DNA of 64,000 nt from NCBI RefSeq assembly GCF_009569385.1, contig NZ_WBOF01000001.1:6023501-6087500 (forward strand). Direction: 5' to 3'. The stretch comes from Streptomyces kaniharaensis. Its GTDB lineage: Bacteria > Actinomycetota > Actinomycetes > Streptomycetales > Streptomycetaceae. Of this stretch, positions 1 through 9,649 are shown piece after piece (within the stretch, counting starts at the first letter, position 1; each line of letters opens with the position of its first letter). The position numbers and the translations under genes were made by a program. Below the pieces are notes generated by a model that saw nothing but the letters and a program-made list of their open reading frames with translations, was not told where the DNA came from and did no database searches.

Positions 1-1
1 G

Positions 2-2449
2 GACAACACCCGCGTCCACGTGCTCGACGACCGCCTGCGCCCGGTGCCGCCCGGCACCCCCGGCGAGCTGTACGTCGCCGGAGCGGGGGTGGCGCGCGGC
101 TACCACCGGCGCCCGGCAGCGACCGCGCAGCGGTTCGTCGCCGACCCCTTCGGCGCACCCGGGACCCGGATGTACCGCACCGGCGACCTGGCCCGCCGGC
201 GGACGGACGGCCTGCTGGAATTCCTCGGCCGGGCCGACGAACAGGTGAAGGTCCGCGGCTTCAGGGTCGAGCCGGGCGAGGTGGAGTCGGCGCTCGCCGC
301 CTGCCCGGGCGTACGCCAGGCCGTGGTCACCGCCAGGGCGGCCGGGGACGGCGAGAGGCGGCTGGTCGGCTACGTGGTCGGCGCGGTCTCCCGGTCCGAC
401 GTGCGCGCCCGGCTCGCCGGCCTGCTGCCGGACTACATGATCCCCGCGCACCTCGTCGTCCTGGACGCCCTGCCGCTGACCGCCAACGGCAAGGTGGACT
501 ACCGGGCCCTGCCCGAACCCGCGCCGTCCGCCGCAGGCGGCCGCCCGCCGCGCACCCCGCGGGAGGAGATCCTGGCGGGTCTCTTCGCGGAACTCCTGGA
601 CCTCGACGCCGTCGCCGCCGACGCCGGGTTCTTCGACCTGGGCGGCCACTCCCTGCTCGCGACCAGGCTGGTCAGCCGCGTCCGCACGGCCCTGGGCGTC
701 GAACTGTCGCTGCGGGACGTCTTCCAGGCGCAGACCGTCGCCGCGCTCGCCGAGCTGGCGGGCCGCGCCGAACAGGCCCGGCCGCCACTGCGCCGCACGT
801 CGTGCGGGCAGGAGCCCCCGCTGTCCTTCGCCCAGCACCGGCTGTGGTTCGCCCAGCAGGCCGAGGAGCGGTCCGCGAACCACAACGTCCCCTTCGCCTA
901 CCGGCTGCACGGCCCGCTCGACCCGGCCGCCCTGAGCGCGGCACTCGGCGATCTCACCGCCCGGCACGACGTGCTGCGGACGCTGTTCGACGAGATCGAC
1001 GGGGAGCCCCGGATCCGGCTGCGCACCGCGGCGCAGGCACCGGTGACGCTGGAGTGCGAGCGCGTCACCGAGGCGGACCTGCCCGCGGCCGTACGCGAGG
1101 CGACGGGCCACCACTTCGACCTCGCGCAGGACCTGCCCCTGCACGCCCGGCTGTTCGAACTGGGCGGCGACGAATGGGTGCTGGTGCTGGTGGTGCACCA
1201 CATCGCGACGGACGGCTGGTCATGGGCGCCCCTGCTGGGCGACCTGGCGACCGCCTACGCGGCCCGACGGGAAGGCCGCGCGCCCGACTTCGAGCCGCTC
1301 CCGGCGCAGTACACCGACTACACCCTGTGGCAACGCGAGCTGCTCGGCGACGAGCACGACCCGAACAGCCTGATCCGTCGCCAACTCGACTTCTGGAAGA
1401 AGGAGTTGGAAGGCGCCCCGGCCGAACTGGCCCTTCCCCACGACCGGCCCCGGCCGGCCGTGGCGAGCTTCGCGGGCGGCTCCGTCCCGGTGGAGCTCGA
1501 CGCAGACCTCCACGCCCGCCTGCTGGAGCTGGCACGGCAGCACGGCTGCACCCTGTTCATGGTGCTCCAGGCCGGCCTCGCGGTGCTGCTGTCGCGCCTC
1601 GGCGCGGGCGCCGACATCCCCATCGGCACCGTGGTCGCGGGCCGCTCGGACGAAGCACTCGACGACCTCGTCGGCTTCTTCGTCAACACCCTCGTGCTGC
1701 GCACCGACGTCTCCGGCGACCCCACCTTCACCGACCTCCTGCACCGGGTGCGCGAGAGCGACCTCGCCGCGTACGAGCACCAGGACGTGCCCTTCGAACG
1801 GGTCGTCGTCGACGTCAACCCCGAACGGTCCCTGGCCCGCCACCCCCTCTTCCAGGTGCTGCTCCAGGTGCAGACCGAACCCCCGGCCCTGCCCCGCCTG
1901 GCGGCCCTCGACGCGCAGTCGCACCCCGTCGAGTGGCAGGTGTCGAAGTTCGACCTGGGAGTCGACCTCGGCGAACAGCGCGCGGCGGACGGCAGCCCGC
2001 TCGGCCTCGTGGGCGAACTCACCTACGCCACCGAACTGTTCGACCACCGGACCGCCGAGCGGCTGGCGCAGGACCTGGCCGCCGTGCTGCGGCACCTCGC
2101 GGCCGGCCCCGAGCAGCCGGTGGGCGCGGTCGCACACCTGCCGCACCCCGCCCACGACCGACCGTCCGGGAGCACGGCCGAACCGGACACCGGCGACGGG
2201 ACCGAGCAGCGGGTCCGCGAGCTGTACGCGCAGGTGCTCGGCAAGGAGTCGGTCGGCCCCGACGACAACTTCTTCGCCCTCGGCGGCCACTCGCTGCTGG
2301 TGACCCGCCTCATCAGCCGGATCCGGGCGGAGCTGGGCCGCGAGCTGAAGATCCGCGACCTGTTCCAGAACCCCACACCGGCCATGACCGCCGCCCGGCT
2401 GGACGACGCGCCCCGGGCACGCCCCGCGCTGCGCCCCGCGAAGTCCTGA
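2..2449 (+). CDS. Non-ribosomal peptide synthetase, 5' end outside window (A-T-C-T)
   Basis: Assembles a peptide natural product in the cytoplasm. The frame is open from the first base, so the gene begins upstream. The visible 815 residues start in the C-terminal part of an adenylation domain (YRTGDLARRR; lysine-containing NGKVDYRALP), followed by a carrier domain (FFDLGGHSLL, phosphopantetheine Ser near visible residue 217), a condensation domain (active-site HHIATDG at about 399-405) and a second carrier domain (FFALGGHSLL, Ser near 764) that ends the protein. No adenylation domain lies between the last C and T, which is unusual. The next synthetase starts 39 nt downstream, so the two probably form one assembly line. 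Domain calls rest on core motifs; the substrate of the cut A domain cannot be read. Confidence 0.95.
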   Translation, partial: DNTRVHVLDDRLRPVPPGTPGELYVAGAGVARGYHRRPAATAQRFVADPFGAPGTRMYRTGDLARRRTDGLLEFLGRADEQVKVRGFRVEPGEVESALAACPGVRQAVVTARAAGDGERRLVGYVVGAVSRSDVRARLAGLLPDYMIPAHLVVLDALPLTANGKVDYRALPEPAPSAAGGRPPRTPREEILAGLFAELLDLDAVAADAGFFDLGGHSLLATRLVSRVRTALGVELSLRDVFQAQTVAALAELAGRAEQARPPLRRTSCGQEPPLSFAQHRLWFAQQAEERSANHNVPFAYRLHGPLDPAALSAALGDLTARHDVLRTLFDEIDGEPRIRLRTAAQAPVTLECERVTEADLPAAVREATGHHFDLAQDLPLHARLFELGGDEWVLVLVVHHIATDGWSWAPLLGDLATAYAARREGRAPDFEPLPAQYTDYTLWQRELLGDEHDPNSLIRRQLDFWKKELEGAPAELALPHDRPRPAVASFAGGSVPVELDADLHARLLELARQHGCTLFMVLQAGLAVLLSRLGAGADIPIGTVVAGRSDEALDDLVGFFVNTLVLRTDVSGDPTFTDLLHRVRESDLAAYEHQDVPFERVVVDVNPERSLARHPLFQVLLQVQTEPPALPRLAALDAQSHPVEWQVSKFDLGVDLGEQRAADGSPLGLVGELTYATELFDHRTAERLAQDLAAVLRHLAAGPEQPVGAVAHLPHPAHDRPSGSTAEPDTGDGTEQRVRELYAQVLGKESVGPDDNFFALGGHSLLVTRLISRIRAELGRELKIRDLFQNPTPAMTAARLDDAPRARPALRPAKS

Positions 2450-2488
2450 ACCCGCACCGTCGCACACCCGCACGTCCCAGGAGGTCCT

Positions 2489-5400
2489 GTGTTTCCCGTT
2501 TCGTTCGCCCAGCGGCGGCTGTGGTTCCTCAACCAGATGGGCGAGACCGGCTCGGCGTACAACTGCCCGCTGGCCACCCGGCTGCACGGCCCGCTCGACC
2601 CGGCCGCCCTCGGTGCGGCGCTCGGCGATCTCGCCGCCCGGCACGACGTGCTGCGAACTGTGTTCCCCGAGATCGACGGAGAACCCGTACAGCAGGTGTC
2701 GGACCGCCTTCCGCACCTTCGGGTCACCCCGACGACGGAGGCGGGCCTCGCGCCCGCCCTCGCCGAGGAGGCCGGGCACGTCTTCGACCTCACCACCGAA
2801 CTTCCGCTCCGGGCAGAGCTGTTCGAGCTGGGCGGCGACCACTGGGTGCTGCTGCTGGTGGTGCACCACATCGCGACGGACGGCTGGTCGTGGGGACCGC
2901 TGCTCGGCGACCTGGCCGCCGCCTACGCGGCCCGCCGCGAGGGCCGCAAGCCCGGCTTCGAGCCGCTGCCGGTGCAGTACACCGACTACACGCTCTGGCA
3001 ACGGCAGGTCCTGGGGGAGGCGGACGACCCCGACAGCCTGATCACCCGCCAACTCGACTTCTGGAAGGAGGAGCTGGCAGGATCCCCCGCGGAACTCGCC
3101 CTGCCCCACGACCGGCCCCGGCCGGCCGTGGCGAGCTTCGCGGGCGGCTCCGTCCCCGTCACACTGCACGCCGAACTGCACGCACGGCTGCTCGACCTGG
3201 CACGGGAACACGGCTGCACCCTGTTCATGGTCCTCCAGGCCGGCCTGGCCGTCCTGCTGTCCCGCCTCGGCGCGGGCACCGACATCCCCGTCGGCACGGT
3301 CGTCGCCGGCCGCTCGGACGAAGCACTCGACGACCTCGTCGGCTTCTTCGTCAACACCCTGGTGCTGCGCACCGACACATCCGGCGACCCCACCTTCACC
3401 GACCTCCTCCACCGCGTACGCGAGGACGACCTCGCCGCGTACGAGAACCAGGACGTCCCCTTCGAACGGGTCGTCGAGGCGCTCAACCCAGAGCGCTCCA
3501 TGGCCCGCCACCCCCTCTTCCAGGTGATGATGACGCTGGAGAGCGGACAAGGCCCGGCGTTCACCCTGCCCGGCACGCACAGCGCCGAGCAACCGGTCGG
3601 CTGGGACATCGCCAAGTTCGACCTGACGGTGGACTTCCACGAGCAGACGGACACCGACGGCGCCCCGGCCGGGGTCACCGGAGCACTGGAGTACGCGACG
3701 GACCTCTTCGACCGCGAGACGGCCGCGGACCTGGCGGACGGGATAGCCCGCGTGCTGGAGCGCCTGGCCGCCGACCCCGGCGCGCCGCTCTCCCACGTCG
3801 ACCCCCTCTCCGCCGAGCAGCGCGAGCAGGTCCTGGCCCAGTGGAACGACACCGCGGCCCCCGTCCCCCCGCAGACCCTCCCGGAGCTGTTCGAGGCGCA
3901 GGCCGCCCGCACCCCCGACGCGACCGCCCTGGTCTTCCAGGACACGGCACTGAGCTTCGCCGAACTCGACGCACGCGCCAACACGCTGGCGCACCGCCTC
4001 GCGGACCACGGGGTCGGCCCCGAGCACCTCGTCGCCCTGGCCCTGCCTCGGTCCGCCACCTCGGTGATCGCACTCCTCGCGGTGCTCAAGGCCGGCGCGG
4101 CGTTCGTCCCGGTCGACACCGACTACCCGCCCGAGCGCATCGCCCACCTGCTGCGCACCACGACCACCGTCGTCACGGACCTCGCCACCGCGGCGACCCT
4201 CCCGGACACCGGTGCGGCCCACGTCCTCGCCGACGCCCCCGGCCACTTCCCGGACACGCCCCTCGGCCGCGAGATCCACCTCCGCAGCGCCGCCTACGTC
4301 ATCCACACCTCCGGCTCCACCGGCGAACCCAAGGGCGTGGTGATCGACCACGCCGGACTGCGCAACCTGTACGCCTTCCACCGGGCCGGCGTCATCTCCC
4401 GCGCGCAGGAGATCGGCCGGGGCCGCAGCATGCGCATGGCGCTCACCGCCGCGCTCTCCTTCGACACCTCCTGGGAGGGCCTGCTCTGGATGGTCGCGGG
4501 CCACGAACTCCACCTGATCGACGACGACACCCGCCGCGACGCCGCCGCCCTGGTCCGGCACATCGCCCGAGCGGGCATCGACGCCCTCGACGTCACCCCG
4601 ACGTACGCCGAGCAACTGGTCGAGGAGGGACTGCTCGACGACCCCGCACACCGCCCCCGGGTGCTGCTGCTGGGCGGTGAAGCGGCGGGCGCAGCCCTGT
4701 GGACCCGGGTCCGCGCGGCCGACGGGATGCTGTGCCACAACCTCTACGGCCCCACCGAGTGCAGCGTCGACACCCTGTGGTGGGACGCGGCCCACAGCGA
4801 ACAACCGCTGGTGGGACGTCCGATCGCCAACACCCGCGCCTACGTGCTCGACGCGGGGCTGCGCCCCGTCGCCCCCGGCGTACCCGGCGAGCTGTACCTG
4901 GCCGGCCCGAGCCTGGCCCGCGGCTACCTCGGCCGCCCCTCGCTCACCGCCCACCGCTTCGTCGCCTGCCCCTTCGAGGCCGGCGCCCGCATGTACCGCA
5001 CGGGTGACCTGGTCCGCTGGGACCGCGAGGGCCGCCTCGAATACCTCGGACGCGCGGACGACCAGGTCAAGATCCGGGGCTTCCGGATCGAACCCGGCGA
5101 GGTGGAGGCCGCGCTGCGGGGCTGCCCCGAGGTGGCCCAGGCCGCGGTGATCGCCCTGGACGGCGGCCCCGGCGGCAAGCGCCTGGTGGCGTACGTGACC
5201 GCGGCCGCGGGCCGCACCCCGGAGGCCGGCGTCCTGCGCAAGCGGCTCGCCGGCAGCCTGCCCGACCACATGGTCCCCTCGGCCTTCGTGGTCCTGGAGA
5301 CGCTCCCGATGAACCGCAACGGGAAGCTGGACCGTGCCGCGCTGCCCGCACCGGACCTCACCGCGCAGGCCTCCTCCCGGGCGCCGCGCGGGCCCCGCGA

Positions 5401-8400
5401 GGAGATCCTGGCGGAGCTCTTCGCACAGGTGCTCGGCCTGTCCGCCGTCGGCGCCGACGACGGCTTCTTCGACCTCGGCGGACACTCCCTGCTGGCCACC
5501 CGTCTGCTCTCCCGCATCCGTTCGACCCTCGGCGACGACCTCGGCATCCGGGACCTCTTCCAGCACCCCACCGTGGCCGGGCTCGCCGCCCGCCTCGGCG
5601 ACCCCGACGGCCCGGGGCGCGCCCGTCCCGCCCTGACCGCGGCCCCGGACCGCCCGGACACCCTGCCCCTGTCGCCCGCCCAGCGCCGCCTGTGGTTCCT
5701 GAGCCGCGCGGGCCAGGGCACCGGCTACCACTGCCCGTTCGCCCTGCGGCTGCGCGGGCGGCTGGACACCGACGCGCTGTCCCGGGCCCTCGCCGACGTC
5801 ATCGCCCGCCACGAAGGACTGCGGACGGTGTTCCCGGAGCAGGACGGCGAGCCCTACCAGCAGGTGCTGCCGGCCGAGGCCGCAGTGCGCCTCGACGTCG
5901 TGCCGTGCGGCCCCGAGGGCACCGCCGAGGCCCTCGACGCCCTGGTGGCCCGTCCCTTCGACCTGGCCGGGCGCCCGCCCGTACGCGCGGCGCTCCTGGC
6001 CGTCGGCGCGGACGAGTGGGTGCTGGTGCTGGTGGTCCACCACATCGCGCTCGACGGCTGGTCCTGGGGCCCCCTCTTCGGTGACGTGGCCGACGCCTAC
6101 CGGGCCCGGACCGAGGGACGCGCCCCCGACTGGTCGCCGCTTCCGGTGCAGTACGCGGACTACACCCTGTGGCAGCGGCAGGTCCTGGGGGAGGAGGACG
6201 ACCGGGAAAGCCTGATCTCACGCCAGCTCGCCTTCTGGCGCGAGGAGCTGATCGCAGCACCGGCGGAACTCGCCCTGCCCTACGACCGGCCCCGGCCGGC
6301 GACGGCGACCTTCGCGGGCGGCTCGGTGCCGGTGGAACTGGACGCCGACCTCCACGCCCGCCTGCTGGGCCTGGCACGGGAACACGGCTGCACCCTGTTC
6401 ATGGTGCTCCAGGCGGGCCTGGCCGTCCTCCTGTCCCGCCTCGGCGCGGGCACCGACCTCCCGATCGGCACACCGGTCGCCGGCCGACCGGACGAGGCGC
6501 TGGACGACCTGGTCGGCTTCTTCGTCAACACCCTGGTGCTGCGCACCGACGTCTCCGGCGATCCCACGTTCGGCGAACTCCTCCGCCGCGTACGCGAGGC
6601 CGACCTCGCCGCGTACGAGAACCAGGACGTCCCCTTCGAGCGGGTCGTCGAGGCGCTCAACCCCGAGCGCTCGCTCGCCCGCCACCCCCTCTTCCAGGTC
6701 CTGCTCCAGGTGCAGGACGGGGCCGACGCCGCGCTGGAACTCGCCGGGCTGGACGTCCGGAGCGAGCCGTTCCGCTTCGAAGTCGCGCAGTTCGACCTGA
6801 CCGTCGACCTCCAGGAGCGCCGCGCTGCAGACGGCGCGCCCGCCGGGATCGGCGGCTTCCTGGAGTACGCGGCCGAACTGTTCGACCACGCCACGGCCCA
6901 GGACATCGCCGCCGCCCTGGAACGGGTGCTGCACCTGCTCGCGACGCAACCCGACCGGCCCGTCGGCGCGGCCGACCCCCTGACGCGGGCCGACCGGCAG
7001 CGCCTGCTGACGGAGTGGAACGACACCGCACTGCCGGTGCTGCCCGCCACGCTCCCCGAACTGTTCGAGGCCCAGTGCGCCCGCACCCCGCAGGCCACCG
7101 CCCTCGTGCACGGCGCCACGAAGATCACCTTCGCCGACCTCGACGCCCGGTCGAACCGCCTGGCCCACCGCCTCGCACGGGCCGGCGCGGGCCCCGAGCA
7201 GGTGGTCGCGCTCGCTCTGCCCCGCTCGCCCGCGGCAGTGTGCGCCCTGTTCGCCGTTCTCAGGACGGGCGCGGCGTTCGTGTTCGTCGACACGGACCAG
7301 CCCGCCGAGCGGATCGCACACATCCTGACGGACTGCGCCCCGGCGCTCCTCGTCACCGACGGCGAGACCACCGGCCGGCTCCCGCTGGACGCCGCCGCAC
7401 ACGTCCCCCTCGTCCTCACCGACGACGAGAACGCGACCGCGGCCGAGTCCTGCGAGAGCCCCGCCCGCGTGCCCCGCCCCGCCGACGCCGCGTACCTGGT
7501 GTACACCTCCGGATCCACGGGCCGCCCCAAGGGCGTCGTCGTCGACCACGCGGCCCTGCGCAACCTCCATGCCTTCCACCGCGCCCACACCATCGCCGCC
7601 GCCGAACGAGCCGTCGCCGAACGAGCCGTCGACGCGAGGCAGTTGCGCGTGGCGCTCACCGCGTCCCTGTCGTTCGACGCCTCCTGGGACGCCCTGATGT
7701 GGATGGTCGCCGGGCACGAGCTGCACCTCATCGGCGACGACGTCCGACGCGACGCCGCAGCCTTCGTCCGGTACATCGGCGACTCGGCCCTCGACGTCGT
7801 CGACGTGACCCCCACCCACGCCGCCCAACTGGTGGAGGAAGGACTGCTCGACGCCCCGCCACGCATGCTGCTCATCGGCGGCGAAGCAGCCGACGAACAG
7901 TTGTGGAGCCGCCTGCGCGCCACACCGGGGATGCTCTGCCACAACCTCTACGGCCCCACCGAGTGCACGGTCGACGCTCTGTGGTGGGACACGGCCCGCA
8001 GCGAACGCCCCCTGGTGGGCGGCCCCGTCGCCAACACCCGCGCGTACGTCCTCGACGCGGAGCTGCGCCCGGTGGCGCCGGGCGTGCGGGGCGAGCTGTA
8101 CCTCGCGGGCGCCGGACTGGCGCGGGGCTACCACCGCAGGCCGGGGCTGACGGCCCAGCGGTTCGTGGCGTGCCCGTTCGAGGAGGGCGCCCGGATGTAC
8201 CGCACGGGTGACCTGGTGCGCTGGGACCGCGAAGGGCGCCTGGAGTACCTCGGCCGCACCGACGACCAGGTGAAGATCCGTGGCTTCCGCGTCGAACTCG
8301 GCGAGGTCGAGGCGGTGCTCGCAGCCGCCCCGGGCATCACCCGGGCCGCCGTGACCCTGCGGTCCGACGGTCCGGGCGGCGGCCAGCGGCTGGTCGGGTA

Positions 8401-9649
8401 CGTCGTCCCGGGCCAGGGCGGCGCGGCCGTGGAGCCCGCCGCGCTCCGCGCCCACGTGGCGGAGGCCCTGCCGGCCCACATGGTCCCGTCCGCGATCGTC
8501 GTGCTCGACGCGTTCCCGCGCACACCCAACGACAAGCTCGACCGCGCGGCGCTGCCGGCACCGGAGCCGTCCCACACGGCGGCAACGGCACCGCGGGCAC
8601 CCCTGACCAGGCGCGAGGAAGTCCTCGCGGTCCTGTTCGCCGAAGCGCTGGGCCTGCCCCGCGACGCCGTCGGCGCCGACGACGGCTTCTTCGACCTCGG
8701 CGGCCATTCCCTGCTGGCCGCCCGGCTGATGTCCCGCGTCCGGCAGGCCCTGGGCGAGGACCTGGGCGTCCAGGACCTCTTCGCGGCCCCCACCGTCGCG
8801 GGCCTCGCCGCCCGCGTACCGGAGCGCGGCACCGCGGAGCCCGGCCGTACGGACGACGCGCTCGCCCCCCTGATCACCCTGCGGTCCGGCGCCGCCGGCG
8901 AGCCCGCCCTGTTCTGCGTCCACCCGGGCGCCGGCACCGGCTGGGTGTACCGGGCCCTCCTCGACCACCTCGAACCGGCCCGGCCCGTCCACGCGCTGCA
9001 GGCCCGTGGCCTCAGCGAGCCCGGGGCGCGGCCCGCGAGCGTCGCGGAGATGGCAGACGACTACGCCACCCTGATCCGCACGGTCCAGCCGAGCGGCCCC
9101 TACCACCTCCTGGGCTGGTCGTTCGGCGCGCTGGTCGCCCACGAGGTGGCGGTACGGCTCCAGGCGGACGGCGAGGACGTGGCGCAACTCGTGCTCCTGG
9201 ACGGCTACCCGGCCACCGAGGCGCAGCCACCGACCGGGACGGCCGCGGCGGACCCCCTGCGGGACCTGCTGGACTCGCTCGGCTACCCGGTGCAGGAGCC
9301 GTCCGGCACGACGGGGCCCGCTCCGATGACCCTCGCCGACCTCGTCCGCGTGGCCCGTACGGCGGACGGCCCGCTGGCGGCCTTCGACGAGGAGACCATC
9401 GCCGCGCTGGGAGAGGCGTACGTCCATCACGACACGCTCGCCACCGCCCACCGCCCGGGCGTCTTCCGGGGCGACCTCACGCTCGTCGGCGCCGCACACG
9501 AGGCCGACGCACCGGAGCCCGGAACCTGGCAGCCCTACGCCTCGGGCCGCATCGACCACCACGAGGCACCGTGCACGCACGGCGACATGATGGCCGCGAA
9601 GCCGGCCTCGCAGATCGCCGCGCTGCTGTGCGAGGGCGCGGTCCTCTAA
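2489..9649 (+). CDS. Non-ribosomal peptide synthetase, terminal protein (C-A-T-C-A-T-TE)
   Basis: Adds the last two residues and releases the product. The GTG start at 2489 sits 4 nt after AGGAGG (2479-2484). Domain order over 2386 aa: C (HHIATDG), A (YVIHTSGSTGEPKG near residue 602; NLYGPTE), T (FFDLGGHSLL near 990), C (HHIALDG near 1184), A (YTSGSTGRPKG near 1671), T (near 2064) and thioesterase (GWSFGA near 2208, the GxSxG serine; HGDMM near the end supplies a candidate His). All C-domain HHxxxDG motifs are intact and no epimerisation domain is seen. Both A domains share the A4 forms FDTSWE and FDASWD and very similar pockets, so they may load related amino acids. The stop overlaps the exporter start by one base. 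The substrates and the final compound are unknown. Confidence 0.96.
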   Translation: MFPVSFAQRRLWFLNQMGETGSAYNCPLATRLHGPLDPAALGAALGDLAARHDVLRTVFPEIDGEPVQQVSDRLPHLRVTPTTEAGLAPALAEEAGHVFDLTTELPLRAELFELGGDHWVLLLVVHHIATDGWSWGPLLGDLAAAYAARREGRKPGFEPLPVQYTDYTLWQRQVLGEADDPDSLITRQLDFWKEELAGSPAELALPHDRPRPAVASFAGGSVPVTLHAELHARLLDLAREHGCTLFMVLQAGLAVLLSRLGAGTDIPVGTVVAGRSDEALDDLVGFFVNTLVLRTDTSGDPTFTDLLHRVREDDLAAYENQDVPFERVVEALNPERSMARHPLFQVMMTLESGQGPAFTLPGTHSAEQPVGWDIAKFDLTVDFHEQTDTDGAPAGVTGALEYATDLFDRETAADLADGIARVLERLAADPGAPLSHVDPLSAEQREQVLAQWNDTAAPVPPQTLPELFEAQAARTPDATALVFQDTALSFAELDARANTLAHRLADHGVGPEHLVALALPRSATSVIALLAVLKAGAAFVPVDTDYPPERIAHLLRTTTTVVTDLATAATLPDTGAAHVLADAPGHFPDTPLGREIHLRSAAYVIHTSGSTGEPKGVVIDHAGLRNLYAFHRAGVISRAQEIGRGRSMRMALTAALSFDTSWEGLLWMVAGHELHLIDDDTRRDAAALVRHIARAGIDALDVTPTYAEQLVEEGLLDDPAHRPRVLLLGGEAAGAALWTRVRAADGMLCHNLYGPTECSVDTLWWDAAHSEQPLVGRPIANTRAYVLDAGLRPVAPGVPGELYLAGPSLARGYLGRPSLTAHRFVACPFEAGARMYRTGDLVRWDREGRLEYLGRADDQVKIRGFRIEPGEVEAALRGCPEVAQAAVIALDGGPGGKRLVAYVTAAAGRTPEAGVLRKRLAGSLPDHMVPSAFVVLETLPMNRNGKLDRAALPAPDLTAQASSRAPRGPREEILAELFAQVLGLSAVGADDGFFDLGGHSLLATRLLSRIRSTLGDDLGIRDLFQHPTVAGLAARLGDPDGPGRARPALTAAPDRPDTLPLSPAQRRLWFLSRAGQGTGYHCPFALRLRGRLDTDALSRALADVIARHEGLRTVFPEQDGEPYQQVLPAEAAVRLDVVPCGPEGTAEALDALVARPFDLAGRPPVRAALLAVGADEWVLVLVVHHIALDGWSWGPLFGDVADAYRARTEGRAPDWSPLPVQYADYTLWQRQVLGEEDDRESLISRQLAFWREELIAAPAELALPYDRPRPATATFAGGSVPVELDADLHARLLGLAREHGCTLFMVLQAGLAVLLSRLGAGTDLPIGTPVAGRPDEALDDLVGFFVNTLVLRTDVSGDPTFGELLRRVREADLAAYENQDVPFERVVEALNPERSLARHPLFQVLLQVQDGADAALELAGLDVRSEPFRFEVAQFDLTVDLQERRAADGAPAGIGGFLEYAAELFDHATAQDIAAALERVLHLLATQPDRPVGAADPLTRADRQRLLTEWNDTALPVLPATLPELFEAQCARTPQATALVHGATKITFADLDARSNRLAHRLARAGAGPEQVVALALPRSPAAVCALFAVLRTGAAFVFVDTDQPAERIAHILTDCAPALLVTDGETTGRLPLDAAAHVPLVLTDDENATAAESCESPARVPRPADAAYLVYTSGSTGRPKGVVVDHAALRNLHAFHRAHTIAAAERAVAERAVDARQLRVALTASLSFDASWDALMWMVAGHELHLIGDDVRRDAAAFVRYIGDSALDVVDVTPTHAAQLVEEGLLDAPPRMLLIGGEAADEQLWSRLRATPGMLCHNLYGPTECTVDALWWDTARSERPLVGGPVANTRAYVLDAELRPVAPGVRGELYLAGAGLARGYHRRPGLTAQRFVACPFEEGARMYRTGDLVRWDREGRLEYLGRTDDQVKIRGFRVELGEVEAVLAAAPGITRAAVTLRSDGPGGGQRLVGYVVPGQGGAAVEPAALRAHVAEALPAHMVPSAIVVLDAFPRTPNDKLDRAALPAPEPSHTAATAPRAPLTRREEVLAVLFAEALGLPRDAVGADDGFFDLGGHSLLAARLMSRVRQALGEDLGVQDLFAAPTVAGLAARVPERGTAEPGRTDDALAPLITLRSGAAGEPALFCVHPGAGTGWVYRALLDHLEPARPVHALQARGLSEPGARPASVAEMADDYATLIRTVQPSGPYHLLGWSFGALVAHEVAVRLQADGEDVAQLVLLDGYPATEAQPPTGTAAADPLRDLLDSLGYPVQEPSGTTGPAPMTLADLVRVARTADGPLAAFDEETIAALGEAYVHHDTLATAHRPGVFRGDLTLVGAAHEADAPEPGTWQPYASGRIDHHEAPCTHGDMMAAKPASQIAALLCEGAVL

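Noticed and set aside
1220..6043. Very long minus-strand open frame opposite the NRPS genes
   Set aside because: It lacks any domain, has Gly/Gln/Val-rich low-complexity composition and mirrors the GC-rich NRPS codons; it is a shadow frame.
1..9649. Epimerisation domain or MbtH-like gene in the NRPS operon
   Set aside because: No E-domain motif is present after any carrier domain and no 70-residue MbtH protein is encoded in the visible part.
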